From Streptomyces sp. NRRL S-244 (GTDB taxonomy: Bacteria; Actinomycetota; Actinomycetes; Streptomycetales; Streptomycetaceae), in the NCBI RefSeq assembly GCF_000717915.1, contig NZ_JOCX01000006.1:62001-126000 (forward strand): DNA of 64,000 nucleotides, in the 5' to 3' direction. The position numbers were made by a program, and so were the translations under genes. How positions within the stretch are numbered: position 1 is the stretch's first letter; every line of letters begins with the position of its first letter. This document shows positions 52,192-59,890 of this stretch, piece after piece. A model generated the notes under the pieces. That model searched no databases, was not told the DNA's origin, and worked only from the letters and a program-made list of their open reading frames with translations.

Positions 52192-52442
52192 CAGGCCGGC
52201 ACGAACGCGCAGCGGCGCAGCACATCGTCCAGGGACAGCCCGAGCGCCTCGGCGAGGGCGGCCACGGTGAAGAAGGCCGGGGTCGGCGCGCGGCCGGTCT
52301 CGATCTTGCGGAGGGTTTCGGCGGACAGCCCGGCGCTCGCCGCGACCTCGACCATGCTGCGGACGCCGCGGGCCTCGCGCAGCAACGCACCGAGGCGCTC
52401 GCCGCGCTCGCGCTCTTCGGGGGTGAGAGGGGTACGGACCAT
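52191..52442 (-). CDS. Small Xre-family helix-turn-helix regulator
   Basis: 83 residues: VEVAASAGLSAETLRKIETG is a clear Xre/Cro helix-turn-helix, with EERERGERLGALLREARGVR before it and a second short helix (VAALAEALGLSLDDVLRR) after. It is divergent from the aminopeptidase gene across 64 bases containing a 38-bp palindrome, and probably represses that promoter and its own. ATG at 52442. No toxin partner apparent. Confidence 0.88.
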   Translation of the reverse strand: MVRTPLTPEERERGERLGALLREARGVRSMVEVAASAGLSAETLRKIETGRAPTPAFFTVAALAEALGLSLDDVLRRCAFVPA

Positions 52443-52465
52443 GCCCCCACCCTACCGCTTCCCCC

Positions 52466-52503
52466 AATAACTATCCCGGTAAAGTTATACCGGTATAGTT
52501 ATT
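52466..52503. promoter_or_regulatory. 38-bp AT-rich operator palindrome between regulator and methionine aminopeptidase
   Basis: Arms AATAACTATCCCGGT (52466-52480) and ACCGGTATAGTTATT (52489-52503) match with one mismatch over 15 bp, spaced by 8 bases. It is strikingly AT-rich against its surroundings. TATAGT at 52494-52499 could be the -10 element of the aminopeptidase gene, so a repressor bound here would block it. Confidence 0.7.
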
Positions 52504-52506
52504 GGC

Positions 52507-53274
52507 ATGGTGGAACTGAAGACGGAAGAGTCGATCAACGCGATGCGCGCCCCCGGCCGGGTCGTCGCCCATGCCCTGGCCGCCGCACGGGATGCGGCGC
52601 GGGTCGGGGTGTCCCTGCTGGACCTGGACGGGGCGGCCCGGGCGGTACTGGCCGAGGCGGGCGCGAGCTCGCCGTTCCTCGGCTACCGGCCGCACTTCGC
52701 GCCGGTGCCCTTCCCCGGGGTGATCTGCGCCTCGGTCAACGACGCGATCGTGCACGGCATCCCCGACGGCTACCGGCTCCGCGACGGGGACCTGGTCAGC
52801 ATCGACTGCGGGGCGAAGCTGGGCGGCTGGGTCGGGGACGCGGCGGTGAGCTTCACCGTCGGCCGCCCCCGCCCGGCCGACGTGCGGCTGGTCGAGACCG
52901 CCGAGGCGGCCCTCGCGGCCGGCATCGCCGCCGCGCGGCCGGGCAACCGGATCGGCGACATCGCGTACGCCATCGGCACGGTCTGCCGCTCCGCCGGGTA
53001 CGGGATCATGGAGGACTTCGGCGGCCACGGCGTGGGCCGCAGCATGCACGAGGACCCGGGCGTGCCCAACGAGGGCCGGCCGGGGCGCGGCATGCAGCTG
53101 CGCCCCGGCATGGTCCTCGCCATCGAGCCGATGCTGATCGCGGGCGGCGGGGACGACTACCGGTGCGATGCGGACGGCTGGACCCTGCGGACCGTCGACG
53201 GCAGCCGCGCCGCGCACGTGGAGCACACGGTCGCGATCACCGCCGACGGCCCGAGGATCCTCACCGCCCTCTGA
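52507..53274 (+). CDS. map: Type I methionine aminopeptidase
   Basis: 255 residues, cytosolic metalloprotease removing N-terminal Met. The five metal ligands are present: Asp in SIDCGAKLGGWVGDAAVSFT (two Asp), His in FGGHGVG, Glu in LAIEPML and Glu in HVEHTVAI. Streptomycetes often have several copies; this one is not in the ribosomal cluster and is paired with a private Xre regulator. The ATG lies only seven bases after the -10-like TATAGT and lacks a ribosome-binding site, suggesting leaderless translation. Confidence 0.93.
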   Translation: MVELKTEESINAMRAPGRVVAHALAAARDAARVGVSLLDLDGAARAVLAEAGASSPFLGYRPHFAPVPFPGVICASVNDAIVHGIPDGYRLRDGDLVSIDCGAKLGGWVGDAAVSFTVGRPRPADVRLVETAEAALAAGIAAARPGNRIGDIAYAIGTVCRSAGYGIMEDFGGHGVGRSMHEDPGVPNEGRPGRGMQLRPGMVLAIEPMLIAGGGDDYRCDADGWTLRTVDGSRAAHVEHTVAITADGPRILTAL

Positions 53275-53289
53275 GCCCCGGGCCGCGCC

Positions 53290-55095
53290 TCACGGCTTCC
53301 CGTGCGGGTGGACCACCATCGCCGAACCCCCGCCCCGCCGGGTCGTCTCGGCCGCGGCGAGCCAGCGCCCGTCCGGGAGCCGCTGGACCCCGGTCGCCGC
53401 GCCGATCTCCGGGTTCTGCCGGAAGCCCTGGCCCAGCGCCTCGAGCCCGGAACGCAGCGGGCTGTTCCACAGGCCCGGCTCCAGCTCGGTGGTGGTCTGG
53501 TTGCGCTGGCTGGCCCGTGGCGCCGCGATGGCGTCGACCAGCGGCAGGCCCCGGTCCAGGTGCCCGATCAGGGTCTGCAGGACCGTGGTGATGATGGTGG
53601 CGCCGCCCGGGGAGCCCACCGCGAGCACCGGGCGCCCGTGCTCCAGCACGATGGTCGGGGACATGGACGAGCGCGGCCGCTTGCCGGGGCCGGGCAGGTT
53701 CGGGTCCGGGACCCCGGGAGCCGCCGGGGCGAAGGAGAAGTCGGTCAGCTCGTTGTTGAGGAGGAACCCGCGGCCCGGGACGGTGATCGCGCTGCCGCCG
53801 GTGGACTCGATGGTCAGGGTGTACGAGACGACGTTGCCCCAGCGGTCGGCGACCGTCAGGTGCGTGGTGTTCTCCCCCTCGTACGTGGTCGGTGCGGCCT
53901 GGCCGGAGCCGCCGCAGGCCGCCGGGTGGCGCGGATCGCCGGGGGCGAGCGGGCTGGTCAGCGTACGGTCCGGGGCGATCAGGCAGCCGCGCGAGTCGGC
54001 GAACCGCTGCGAGAGCAGCTCCCGCGTCGGCACGTTCACGGCGGCCGGGTCGCCGACCCAGCGGCCGCGGTCGGCGAAGGAGATCCGCGAGGCCTCGATG
54101 AACCGGTGCAGGTACTGGGTCTCGGACAGCTTCGACAGGTCGGTGCGCTCCAGGATGTTGAGCGCCTCGCCGACGGTGGTGCCGCCCGAGGAGGAGGGCG
54201 CCATGCTGTACACGTCGAGGCCCCGGTAGCCCACCTGCGTCGGGGCCTGCCGCTTGGTCCCGTACGCGCGCAGGTCGCCGGTGGTCAGGTCGCCGGAGCG
54301 GACGATCCGGGTGGCGGCCGGGTCCACGGGGGGGTTGCGGACGGCCCGGACGATGTCCTCGCCGATCGGGCCCCGGTAGAGCGCACCGGTGCCCTTGCGG
54401 CCCAACTCGGCGTACGTGGCCGCCAGGTCGGGGTTCTTGAAGGTGGAGCCGACCACCGGGAGGGCCCCGCCCGGCAGGAACAGCTTCGCGGTGTCCGGGA
54501 AGTCCTTGAAGCGGTCCCGGTTGAGCTCGGTCTGGGCCCGGAACGTCGTGTCGACGGTGAACCCGTCGCGCGCCAGTTTCTCGGCCGGCTTCAGGAGTTG
54601 TCCGAGCGGCCGGGTGCCCCAGGCGTCCAGGGCGCTCTTCCAGGTGGCCGGGGTGCCGGGGACGCCGACGCTGCGGCCGCTGGTCTGGCCCTGCTCGAAG
54701 GGGATGGGGACGCCGTTCTCCTGGAACAGGCCTTCCGTCGCCGTCGCGGGCGCGGTCTCGCGGCCGTCGATGGTCTGCACCCGGCGGGACTCGGCGTCGT
54801 AGTAGACGAAGTAGCCGCCTCCGCCGATGCCGGCCGAGTACGGCTCGGTCACCCCGAGCGCGGCGGCCGTGGCGACGGCGGCGTCCACGGCGTTGCCGCC
54901 GGAGCGCAGGACCGCGATGCCGGCGGCCGAGGCGTCGGCGTCGACACTGGCGACGGCCCCGCCGTACCCCGCGGCGACGGGGACCTTCGCGGGAGCACCG
55001 CCCGCGGCTTCCGGGGGCGGCGGCGCCGCGCCGGTGGACACCAGCGCTCCGGCGAGGGCGACGAGCGCTAACTGACGTGTGGCGGAACGACGCAT
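53290..55095 (-). CDS. ggt: Gamma-glutamyltransferase (secreted), TTA-containing
   Basis: 601 residues with an N-terminal export signal (LALVALAGALVSTGA, about 9-25). Gamma-glutamyltransferases are autoprocessed N-terminal nucleophile hydrolases that cleave glutathione and gamma-glutamyl compounds. The processing Thr is visible at N-T410 in GENTTHLTVADRWGN, and SPGGATIITTVLQTLI with PRASQRN mark the large subunit active site. GGAGG precedes the ATG at 55095. Leu9 is encoded by TTA (55069-55071), so translation should depend on the bldA tRNA. Convergent with map; no intervening terminator seen. Confidence 0.94.
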   Translation of the reverse strand: MRRSATRQLALVALAGALVSTGAAPPPPEAAGGAPAKVPVAAGYGGAVASVDADASAAGIAVLRSGGNAVDAAVATAAALGVTEPYSAGIGGGGYFVYYDAESRRVQTIDGRETAPATATEGLFQENGVPIPFEQGQTSGRSVGVPGTPATWKSALDAWGTRPLGQLLKPAEKLARDGFTVDTTFRAQTELNRDRFKDFPDTAKLFLPGGALPVVGSTFKNPDLAATYAELGRKGTGALYRGPIGEDIVRAVRNPPVDPAATRIVRSGDLTTGDLRAYGTKRQAPTQVGYRGLDVYSMAPSSSGGTTVGEALNILERTDLSKLSETQYLHRFIEASRISFADRGRWVGDPAAVNVPTRELLSQRFADSRGCLIAPDRTLTSPLAPGDPRHPAACGGSGQAAPTTYEGENTTHLTVADRWGNVVSYTLTIESTGGSAITVPGRGFLLNNELTDFSFAPAAPGVPDPNLPGPGKRPRSSMSPTIVLEHGRPVLAVGSPGGATIITTVLQTLIGHLDRGLPLVDAIAAPRASQRNQTTTELEPGLWNSPLRSGLEALGQGFRQNPEIGAATGVQRLPDGRWLAAAETTRRGGGSAMVVHPHGKP

Positions 55096-55215
55096 CCGAA
55101 CCTCCAGTCGACGGCCCGTCACACCCCACCGGACAGGCCTGAACCCTGACTCGGCACTGTAACTTCACCGCACCCCCCGCGTCAGGAAGACGCCGTGCGG
55201 GCTAGCATCCGGCGC

Positions 55216-55941
55216 ATGAACGACGACGTGCGCAACATCGTGCTCGGGGTGGTGGCCACCGCGATCAGCGGCGGCTTCGGCTGGTTCTCCCGGACCTACC
55301 TGTGGCGCCGTACGCTGCGCCGCAAGCAGGCCTTCTTCGGCCTGCCCACCGGCTCCGACTGCCTGTTCGTGGTCAACCGGCAGATGGGCGGCACGGAGGG
55401 GTCGGTGCACCGCAACGACGCCTTCGCGCTGCTGGAGATATCCGCCCTGATCAAGGACTGCGGGGCCAATCTCCAGATCGTCTCCCACGACTCCGTCCGC
55501 CAGGGCTTCGGCGAGCGCGCCGAGTTCTGCGTGGGCGGGCCGGTGTCCAACGCGCGGACGGCGGCGCACCTGGCCTCCATGCTGCCGGGGGTGCGGGTCG
55601 ACCTCTCCCGCGAGCCGGGGCCGGACCGCGGGGCGATCCACGTCGGCGGGGAGGCGTACCGCTGGCAGAAGGGCCAGATCGACCACGTGCTGCTGGCCCG
55701 GCTGACGGCCGGGCCGGGCAGCCGCCCGGTGTTCCTGGTCTCCGGGCAGACCGCGATCAGCAACCAGGCGGGTGCCCGCTTCCTGGCGCGCCACCACAAG
55801 GACCTGGCCCGCCGCTACCGCGGGGAATCCTTCTGCGTGGTGCTGAAGGTCAACAACTCCGACGCCTACGGCCCGGACGTGGTCGAACTGCTGGCCGACG
55901 TCACCCGGCAGGCCCGGACACCCGCAGCGGCAGCCGTGTGA
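55216..55941 (+). CDS. Membrane-anchored protein of unknown function
   Basis: 241 residues. One N-terminal hydrophobic helix (IVLGVVATAISGGFGWFSRT, about 8-26) with basic residues after it (RRTLRRKQ) anchors a soluble domain: FFGLPTGSDCLFVVNRQMGG, EGSVHRNDAFALLEISALIK, LARLTAGPGSRPVFLVSGQT, FLARHHKDLARRYRGESFCV. A conserved streptomycete family without assigned function. Start ATG at 55216 by position of the transmembrane helix. Its 3' end overlaps the convergent P450 gene by 41 bases. Confidence 0.75.
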   Translation: MNDDVRNIVLGVVATAISGGFGWFSRTYLWRRTLRRKQAFFGLPTGSDCLFVVNRQMGGTEGSVHRNDAFALLEISALIKDCGANLQIVSHDSVRQGFGERAEFCVGGPVSNARTAAHLASMLPGVRVDLSREPGPDRGAIHVGGEAYRWQKGQIDHVLLARLTAGPGSRPVFLVSGQTAISNQAGARFLARHHKDLARRYRGESFCVVLKVNNSDAYGPDVVELLADVTRQARTPAAAAV

Positions 55942-57172
55942 TCCCGTTGATGAAGTTCGACACCAACCGGCGTGGCGGGCCCGCGAGTTCGGGGGCCGGC
56001 ATGGCCGCGCGCCACTCTTCGTAGAGCACGCGCAGCTGGAGCCGGGCGAAGTGGGCGCCGAGGCAGACGTGCGGTCCGTCGCCGAAGGAGACGTGCGGGT
56101 TGGGCGTCCGGCCGAGGTCGAGGCGCCCGGGGTCGGTGAAGACGCGCTCGTCGTGGTTGGCGGAGGCGTGGAAGACCACCACCTTGTCCCCGGCGCGGAT
56201 CGGCTGCCCGGCGAGCTCGGTGTCGACGGCGGCGGTGCGCCGGAAGCTGAGCACCGGCGGGTGGACGCGCAGCAGTTCGTCCACCGCGGTGTGCATCGGG
56301 ACCCGGCCGTCCGCGAGCCGCCGGTACGCGTCCGGGTCGCCGGCCAGGGCCAGCAGACCGCCGGGGGCCGCGCTGCGTACGGTGTCGTTGCCCGCGACGG
56401 TGAGCAGGAAGAAGAACATCTCCAGCTCGGCCGGGTCCAGTCCGGCCCCGGCGAGCGCCGTCATCACGTCGTCGCCGGGGTGCGCTCGCTTGTGCGCGGC
56501 CAGTTCCCGGGCGTACGAGAACATCTCGCCGAGCAGGGCCGGGGAGCGCGGGTTCAGGGGCTTGCCGTCGGGGCCGAGCCGGGGCGCGGGCGCGTCCTCG
56601 GGGTCCTGGTAGCCGATGACCCGTACGGTCCACTCCAGCAGCAGGCCCCGGTCGGCGGCCGGAACGCCCAGCAGGTCGGCCAGGTTGAGCAGCGCGTACT
56701 CGTCGGTGACCGTACGGACCAGGTCGGCGGCGCCGTCCTCGGCGCCGTCCCGGGCGGCGGCCAGCAGCGTACGGGCCCGCTCGCGGACCCGGCCGGCGAA
56801 GTCGTCCACCCGGGCGGGGGTGAAGGCGCGGGACACCAGCCGGCGCAGCCGCCCGTGGTCGCCCGCGGCGCGGCGCGGATCCTGGTTGAGCATGGTGCGC
56901 CGCAGGAACGGCAGGTCGGCCGGGTCGGGATCGCGGATCTGGGTGGCGCCCAGCCAGGAGGAGTACGTGGCGTGGTCGCGCAGCACCCGGACCACGTCGG
57001 CGTGCCGGGTGACCGCCCGGAATCCGGGGCCGGCGGGCCAGCCGGCGATCTCCGGCTCCTCCTGCCAGGCCACCGGATGGTGCTCGCGCAGCAGCCGGTA
57101 GCTCGCGTACGGGATCCCGGCCCCGTAGATCCGGGGGTCGAACACGTCGGGCACGTACGCGGCGGGGTCCAT
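55901..57172 (-). CDS. Cytochrome P450
   Basis: 423 residues, typical size of a bacterial class I P450. The I-helix oxygen motif is AGNDT in FLLTVAGNDTVRSAAPGG; the ExxR is TAVDELLRVHPP; the heme-binding loop is SFGDGPHVCLGAHFARL with the axial Cys370. Substrate and redox partners cannot be read; no ferredoxin gene is adjacent. The ATG at 57172 lacks a strong ribosome-binding site. The 3' end overlaps the unknown membrane-anchored gene on the other strand. Confidence 0.95.
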   Translation of the reverse strand: MDPAAYVPDVFDPRIYGAGIPYASYRLLREHHPVAWQEEPEIAGWPAGPGFRAVTRHADVVRVLRDHATYSSWLGATQIRDPDPADLPFLRRTMLNQDPRRAAGDHGRLRRLVSRAFTPARVDDFAGRVRERARTLLAAARDGAEDGAADLVRTVTDEYALLNLADLLGVPAADRGLLLEWTVRVIGYQDPEDAPAPRLGPDGKPLNPRSPALLGEMFSYARELAAHKRAHPGDDVMTALAGAGLDPAELEMFFFLLTVAGNDTVRSAAPGGLLALAGDPDAYRRLADGRVPMHTAVDELLRVHPPVLSFRRTAAVDTELAGQPIRAGDKVVVFHASANHDERVFTDPGRLDLGRTPNPHVSFGDGPHVCLGAHFARLQLRVLYEEWRAAMPAPELAGPPRRLVSNFINGITRLPLRVSGPAG

Positions 57173-57225
57173 GGGGCCACGGTGGCGGGGCCCCCGCTCC
57201 ACCGCAAGGGGACGGTCTGGAGGGC

Positions 57226-57732
57226 CTAGTCGCCGAGTTCGCAGCGGGCGGGGCCGATGTCGGCGTCCGGGCCGAGCAGGACCACCTGGTACCGCGGATC
57301 GGTGGAGGCCACCGTGCACACCAGCTGCTGGCGGGCCGTCTCGGACAGGGTGGCGACCTTGAACGGCACGCCGACCCCGATGGTGTCGGCCGAGATCATG
57401 GTCGTCCCGGCGCTGGCGCCCTGTTTCTTGATGTCCAGCACGGGCAGCCGGGTCTCCAGGCCCGCGGCCCTCTGCGCTTCGGTGGGGCCGACGAGCAGGC
57501 GGATGAGGAGCGAAGCCTCCGACACCGAGGGCTGCTCCCTGTCGGGTACGGGGAAGAGCCGCCCGTCGGACGCAACGAGGTACACCGTCCCCTTGGTCCC
57601 GGGCCCGGGCACGACGACCTTCGCGGCGGCTCCGCTCTCGATGACTCCGGTGGGCTTGATCCCGCAGCCGGTGAGCAGCAGTCCTCCCAGCAGCAGGGCG
57701 ACGGCGGCCGCGGCCGCCCGTGTCCGGGTCAT
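57226..57732 (-). CDS. GerMN-domain lipoprotein of a two-component system operon
   Basis: 168 residues with a type II signal peptide (VALLLGGLLLTGCG; lipobox Cys23). The rest has GerMN-like features (GTVYLVASDGRLFPVPD, LIRLLVGPTEAQRAAGLETR). It overlaps the sensor kinase stop (ATGA), so it is probably a sensor accessory of that kinase, comparable in layout to the CseA and LpqB type lipoproteins that accompany kinases, though not identical. Confidence 0.88.
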   Translation of the reverse strand: MTRTRAAAAAVALLLGGLLLTGCGIKPTGVIESGAAAKVVVPGPGTKGTVYLVASDGRLFPVPDREQPSVSEASLLIRLLVGPTEAQRAAGLETRLPVLDIKKQGASAGTTMISADTIGVGVPFKVATLSETARQQLVCTVASTDPRYQVVLLGPDADIGPARCELGD

Positions 57733-59171
57733 GCGTCGGCCTCCAGGGGCATGTCGAGGGTGAACACCGCTCCCCCGGCGGCGCCGTTCGCGGCGCGCAG
57801 GGTGCCGCCGTGCAGCCGGACGTTCTCCAGGGTGATGGCGAGGCCGAGGCCGCTGCCCGCGGAGCGGGTGCGGGCGGCGTCGGCCTTGAAGAACCGGTCG
57901 AAGATGTGCGGCAGCACCTCGGGGGCGATGCCGGGCCCGCTGTCGGCGACTTCGATCAGCAGCCGGGGGCCTTCGGGCCGCTCCTGCGTGCGCACGCCGA
58001 CGCGGACCGGGGCGCCGCCGTGCTTGAGGGCGTTGCCGACGAGGTTGGCGAGGACCACGTCGAAGCGGCGCGGGTCGAGCCGGGCGCGGACCTGGGACGG
58101 CAGGTCGGTGAGCACCCGCTCGTCGTCCCAGTGGCGGCGCTCGACGGTCTTGCGCACGGCCTCGGCCACGTCCACGTCGTCGAGGTTGAGCTCGGCCGCG
58201 CGGGCGTCGAAGCGGGAGATCTCCATGAGGTCCTCGACGAGGACGGCGAGCTTTCCGGTCTCGGCGCTGACCAGCCGCAGGGCGGCGGCCGTGTCGGGGT
58301 CGAGGCGCTCGGCCTCCTCGTCCAGGACCTCGGTGACGGCGAGCATCCCGGCCAGCGGGGTGCGCAGTTCGTGGGAGACGTCGGAGGCGAAGCGGCGGGC
58401 GCGGACCTCGGCCTCCCGCAGCTCGTTCACCGACTGTTCGAGGGCGACGGCCGTCTCGTTGAAGGTGCGGGCGAGTCCGGCGAGCTCGTCGGAGCCGCGG
58501 ACCTCGATCCGCGTGTCGAGGCGGCCGCTGCCGAGCCGCTGGGCGGCGCGGCGCATGTCCCGTACGGGGCGCAGCACGCTGCGCGCGGCGAGCAGGGCGG
58601 GGATGACGGCGATGGCGAGGCCGGGGACGGCGCCGCGCTTGGCGGCTTCGACCATGGCCTCGACCGTCTTGCCCTCGGTGGTCAGGGGCATCGTCGCGAA
58701 GAGGACCAGGCCGGTGGGTTCCCGGACGTCGTGGTGGAGCCAGACGGCCGGCATGCCGACGGCGAGGTACGGTCTGCCCGCGGGATCGGTCACCCGTTGG
58801 AAGGCGCCGTGCGGATGGGCCGTCACCTGGCGGCGGAGCTCCTCGGTGACCACGGTGGAGGTGGGCGCGCTGGTGCTGGAGGCCCGCAGGGTGCCGTACT
58901 CCCCGAAGACGTTCCAGGGGTTCGGCTTGCCCCTCTTTCCCAGCTCGGTGACGATCCGCTGGAGCTGTGCCTGGTCCAGCGGCAGATCGAGGGGCTGGGT
59001 CTCGATCTGGTCGCGCAGGGTGCTGACCGCGGTGTCCTGGCTCTGCTTGAGGACGGCCGTGCGGGCCTGCTGGTAGGTCAGCGTGGCCGTGGTCACCGCG
59101 CTGATCGCGGCGACCAGCAGGAAGGCCGCGATCAGCCGGGTGCGCAGCCCGAGCGGCGCGATGCGCCTCAC
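57729..59171 (-). CDS. Sensor histidine kinase
   Basis: 480 residues. TM1 about 12-33, a periplasmic sensor of about 130 residues, TM2 near 170, a HAMP domain, HisKA with the phospho-accepting His267 in VSHELRTPLAGML, and a HATPase with NALKHGGAPVRV, DSGPGIAPEVLPHIFDRFFK and SGSGLGLAITLENV. ATGA overlaps join it to the response regulator before and the lipoprotein after. Signal unknown, probably envelope-related given the lipoprotein partner. Confidence 0.94.
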   Translation of the reverse strand: MRRIAPLGLRTRLIAAFLLVAAISAVTTATLTYQQARTAVLKQSQDTAVSTLRDQIETQPLDLPLDQAQLQRIVTELGKRGKPNPWNVFGEYGTLRASSTSAPTSTVVTEELRRQVTAHPHGAFQRVTDPAGRPYLAVGMPAVWLHHDVREPTGLVLFATMPLTTEGKTVEAMVEAAKRGAVPGLAIAVIPALLAARSVLRPVRDMRRAAQRLGSGRLDTRIEVRGSDELAGLARTFNETAVALEQSVNELREAEVRARRFASDVSHELRTPLAGMLAVTEVLDEEAERLDPDTAAALRLVSAETGKLAVLVEDLMEISRFDARAAELNLDDVDVAEAVRKTVERRHWDDERVLTDLPSQVRARLDPRRFDVVLANLVGNALKHGGAPVRVGVRTQERPEGPRLLIEVADSGPGIAPEVLPHIFDRFFKADAARTRSAGSGLGLAITLENVRLHGGTLRAANGAAGGAVFTLDMPLEADA

Positions 59172-59851
59172 AGCGGGCCGAAGCGGTAGCCGAAGCCGCG
59201 CACGGTCTGGATGTAGCGGGGGCTGCCGTCGGGGTCCTCGACCTTGGTGCGCAGGCGGCGTACGCAGGCGTCCACGAGCCGGGCGTCGGCGTGGTAGCTG
59301 TGGTCCCAGACGTACTCCAGGAGCTGCTGGCGGGAGAAGACCTGCTCGGGCGAGGCGGACAGGTGCAGCAGGAGTTTGATCTCGCTGGGGGCGAGGGGGA
59401 CGCGCTCGCCGTTCTTGGCGACGGTCAGTCCGGCCCGGTCGACGGCGAGCTCGCCGTGGAACTCGACCTCGGGGCGGCTGCCCGCCGGGGCGCCGAGGCG
59501 GCGCAGCACGGCCTTGATGCGGGCCTCGATGACCTCGGTGCGGGCGGGTTTGACGATGTAGTCGTCGGCGCCGGCTTCGAGGCCGACGACTATGTCGAAG
59601 TCGTCGCCGCGGGCGGTCAGCATGATGATCGGGAGCTGGCTGGTCTCGCGGATGCGGCGGCAGACCTGTACGCCGTTCATCCCGGGCAGCATGAGGTCGA
59701 GCAGGACCAGCTCGGGGAGGAAGGTCCCCATCAGCGCGAGGCCCGCCTCGCCGGTTTCGGCGGCGCTCACCTCGTGGCCGCGTCGGCGCAGGCCGAGGCC
59801 CACTCCTTCGCGGATGGAAGGGTCGTCCTCGATCAGCAGTACGCGTGGCAT
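59168..59851 (-). CDS. OmpR-family response regulator
   Basis: 227 residues from the ATG at 59851 (a TTG at 59866 would add five residues). Receiver domain with the acceptor Asp52 in LVLLDLMLPGMNGVQVCRR, ML-TAR and YIVKPARTEVIEARIKAV; C-terminal winged helix with GFGYRFGPL at the end. It is the first gene of the response regulator-kinase-lipoprotein operon. It belongs to the same broad group as AfsQ1/CseB but I do not call it either. Confidence 0.93.
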   Translation of the reverse strand: MPRVLLIEDDPSIREGVGLGLRRRGHEVSAAETGEAGLALMGTFLPELVLLDLMLPGMNGVQVCRRIRETSQLPIIMLTARGDDFDIVVGLEAGADDYIVKPARTEVIEARIKAVLRRLGAPAGSRPEVEFHGELAVDRAGLTVAKNGERVPLAPSEIKLLLHLSASPEQVFSRQQLLEYVWDHSYHADARLVDACVRRLRTKVEDPDGSPRYIQTVRGFGYRFGPL

Positions 59852-59890
59852 CGGGTCATTGTCCAAGGTGGTTCGGGGCTTCGTCTCCTG

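Noticed and set aside
52191..53274. Toxin-antitoxin pair made of the small Xre regulator and the methionine aminopeptidase
   Set aside because: The partner is a complete metallo-aminopeptidase with all ligands, not a toxin, although the operator layout is similar.
59168..59866. Calling the response regulator AfsQ1 or CseB
   Set aside because: Same OmpR family and a lipoprotein in the operon, but the layout and sequence do not match either well enough, so only the family is given.
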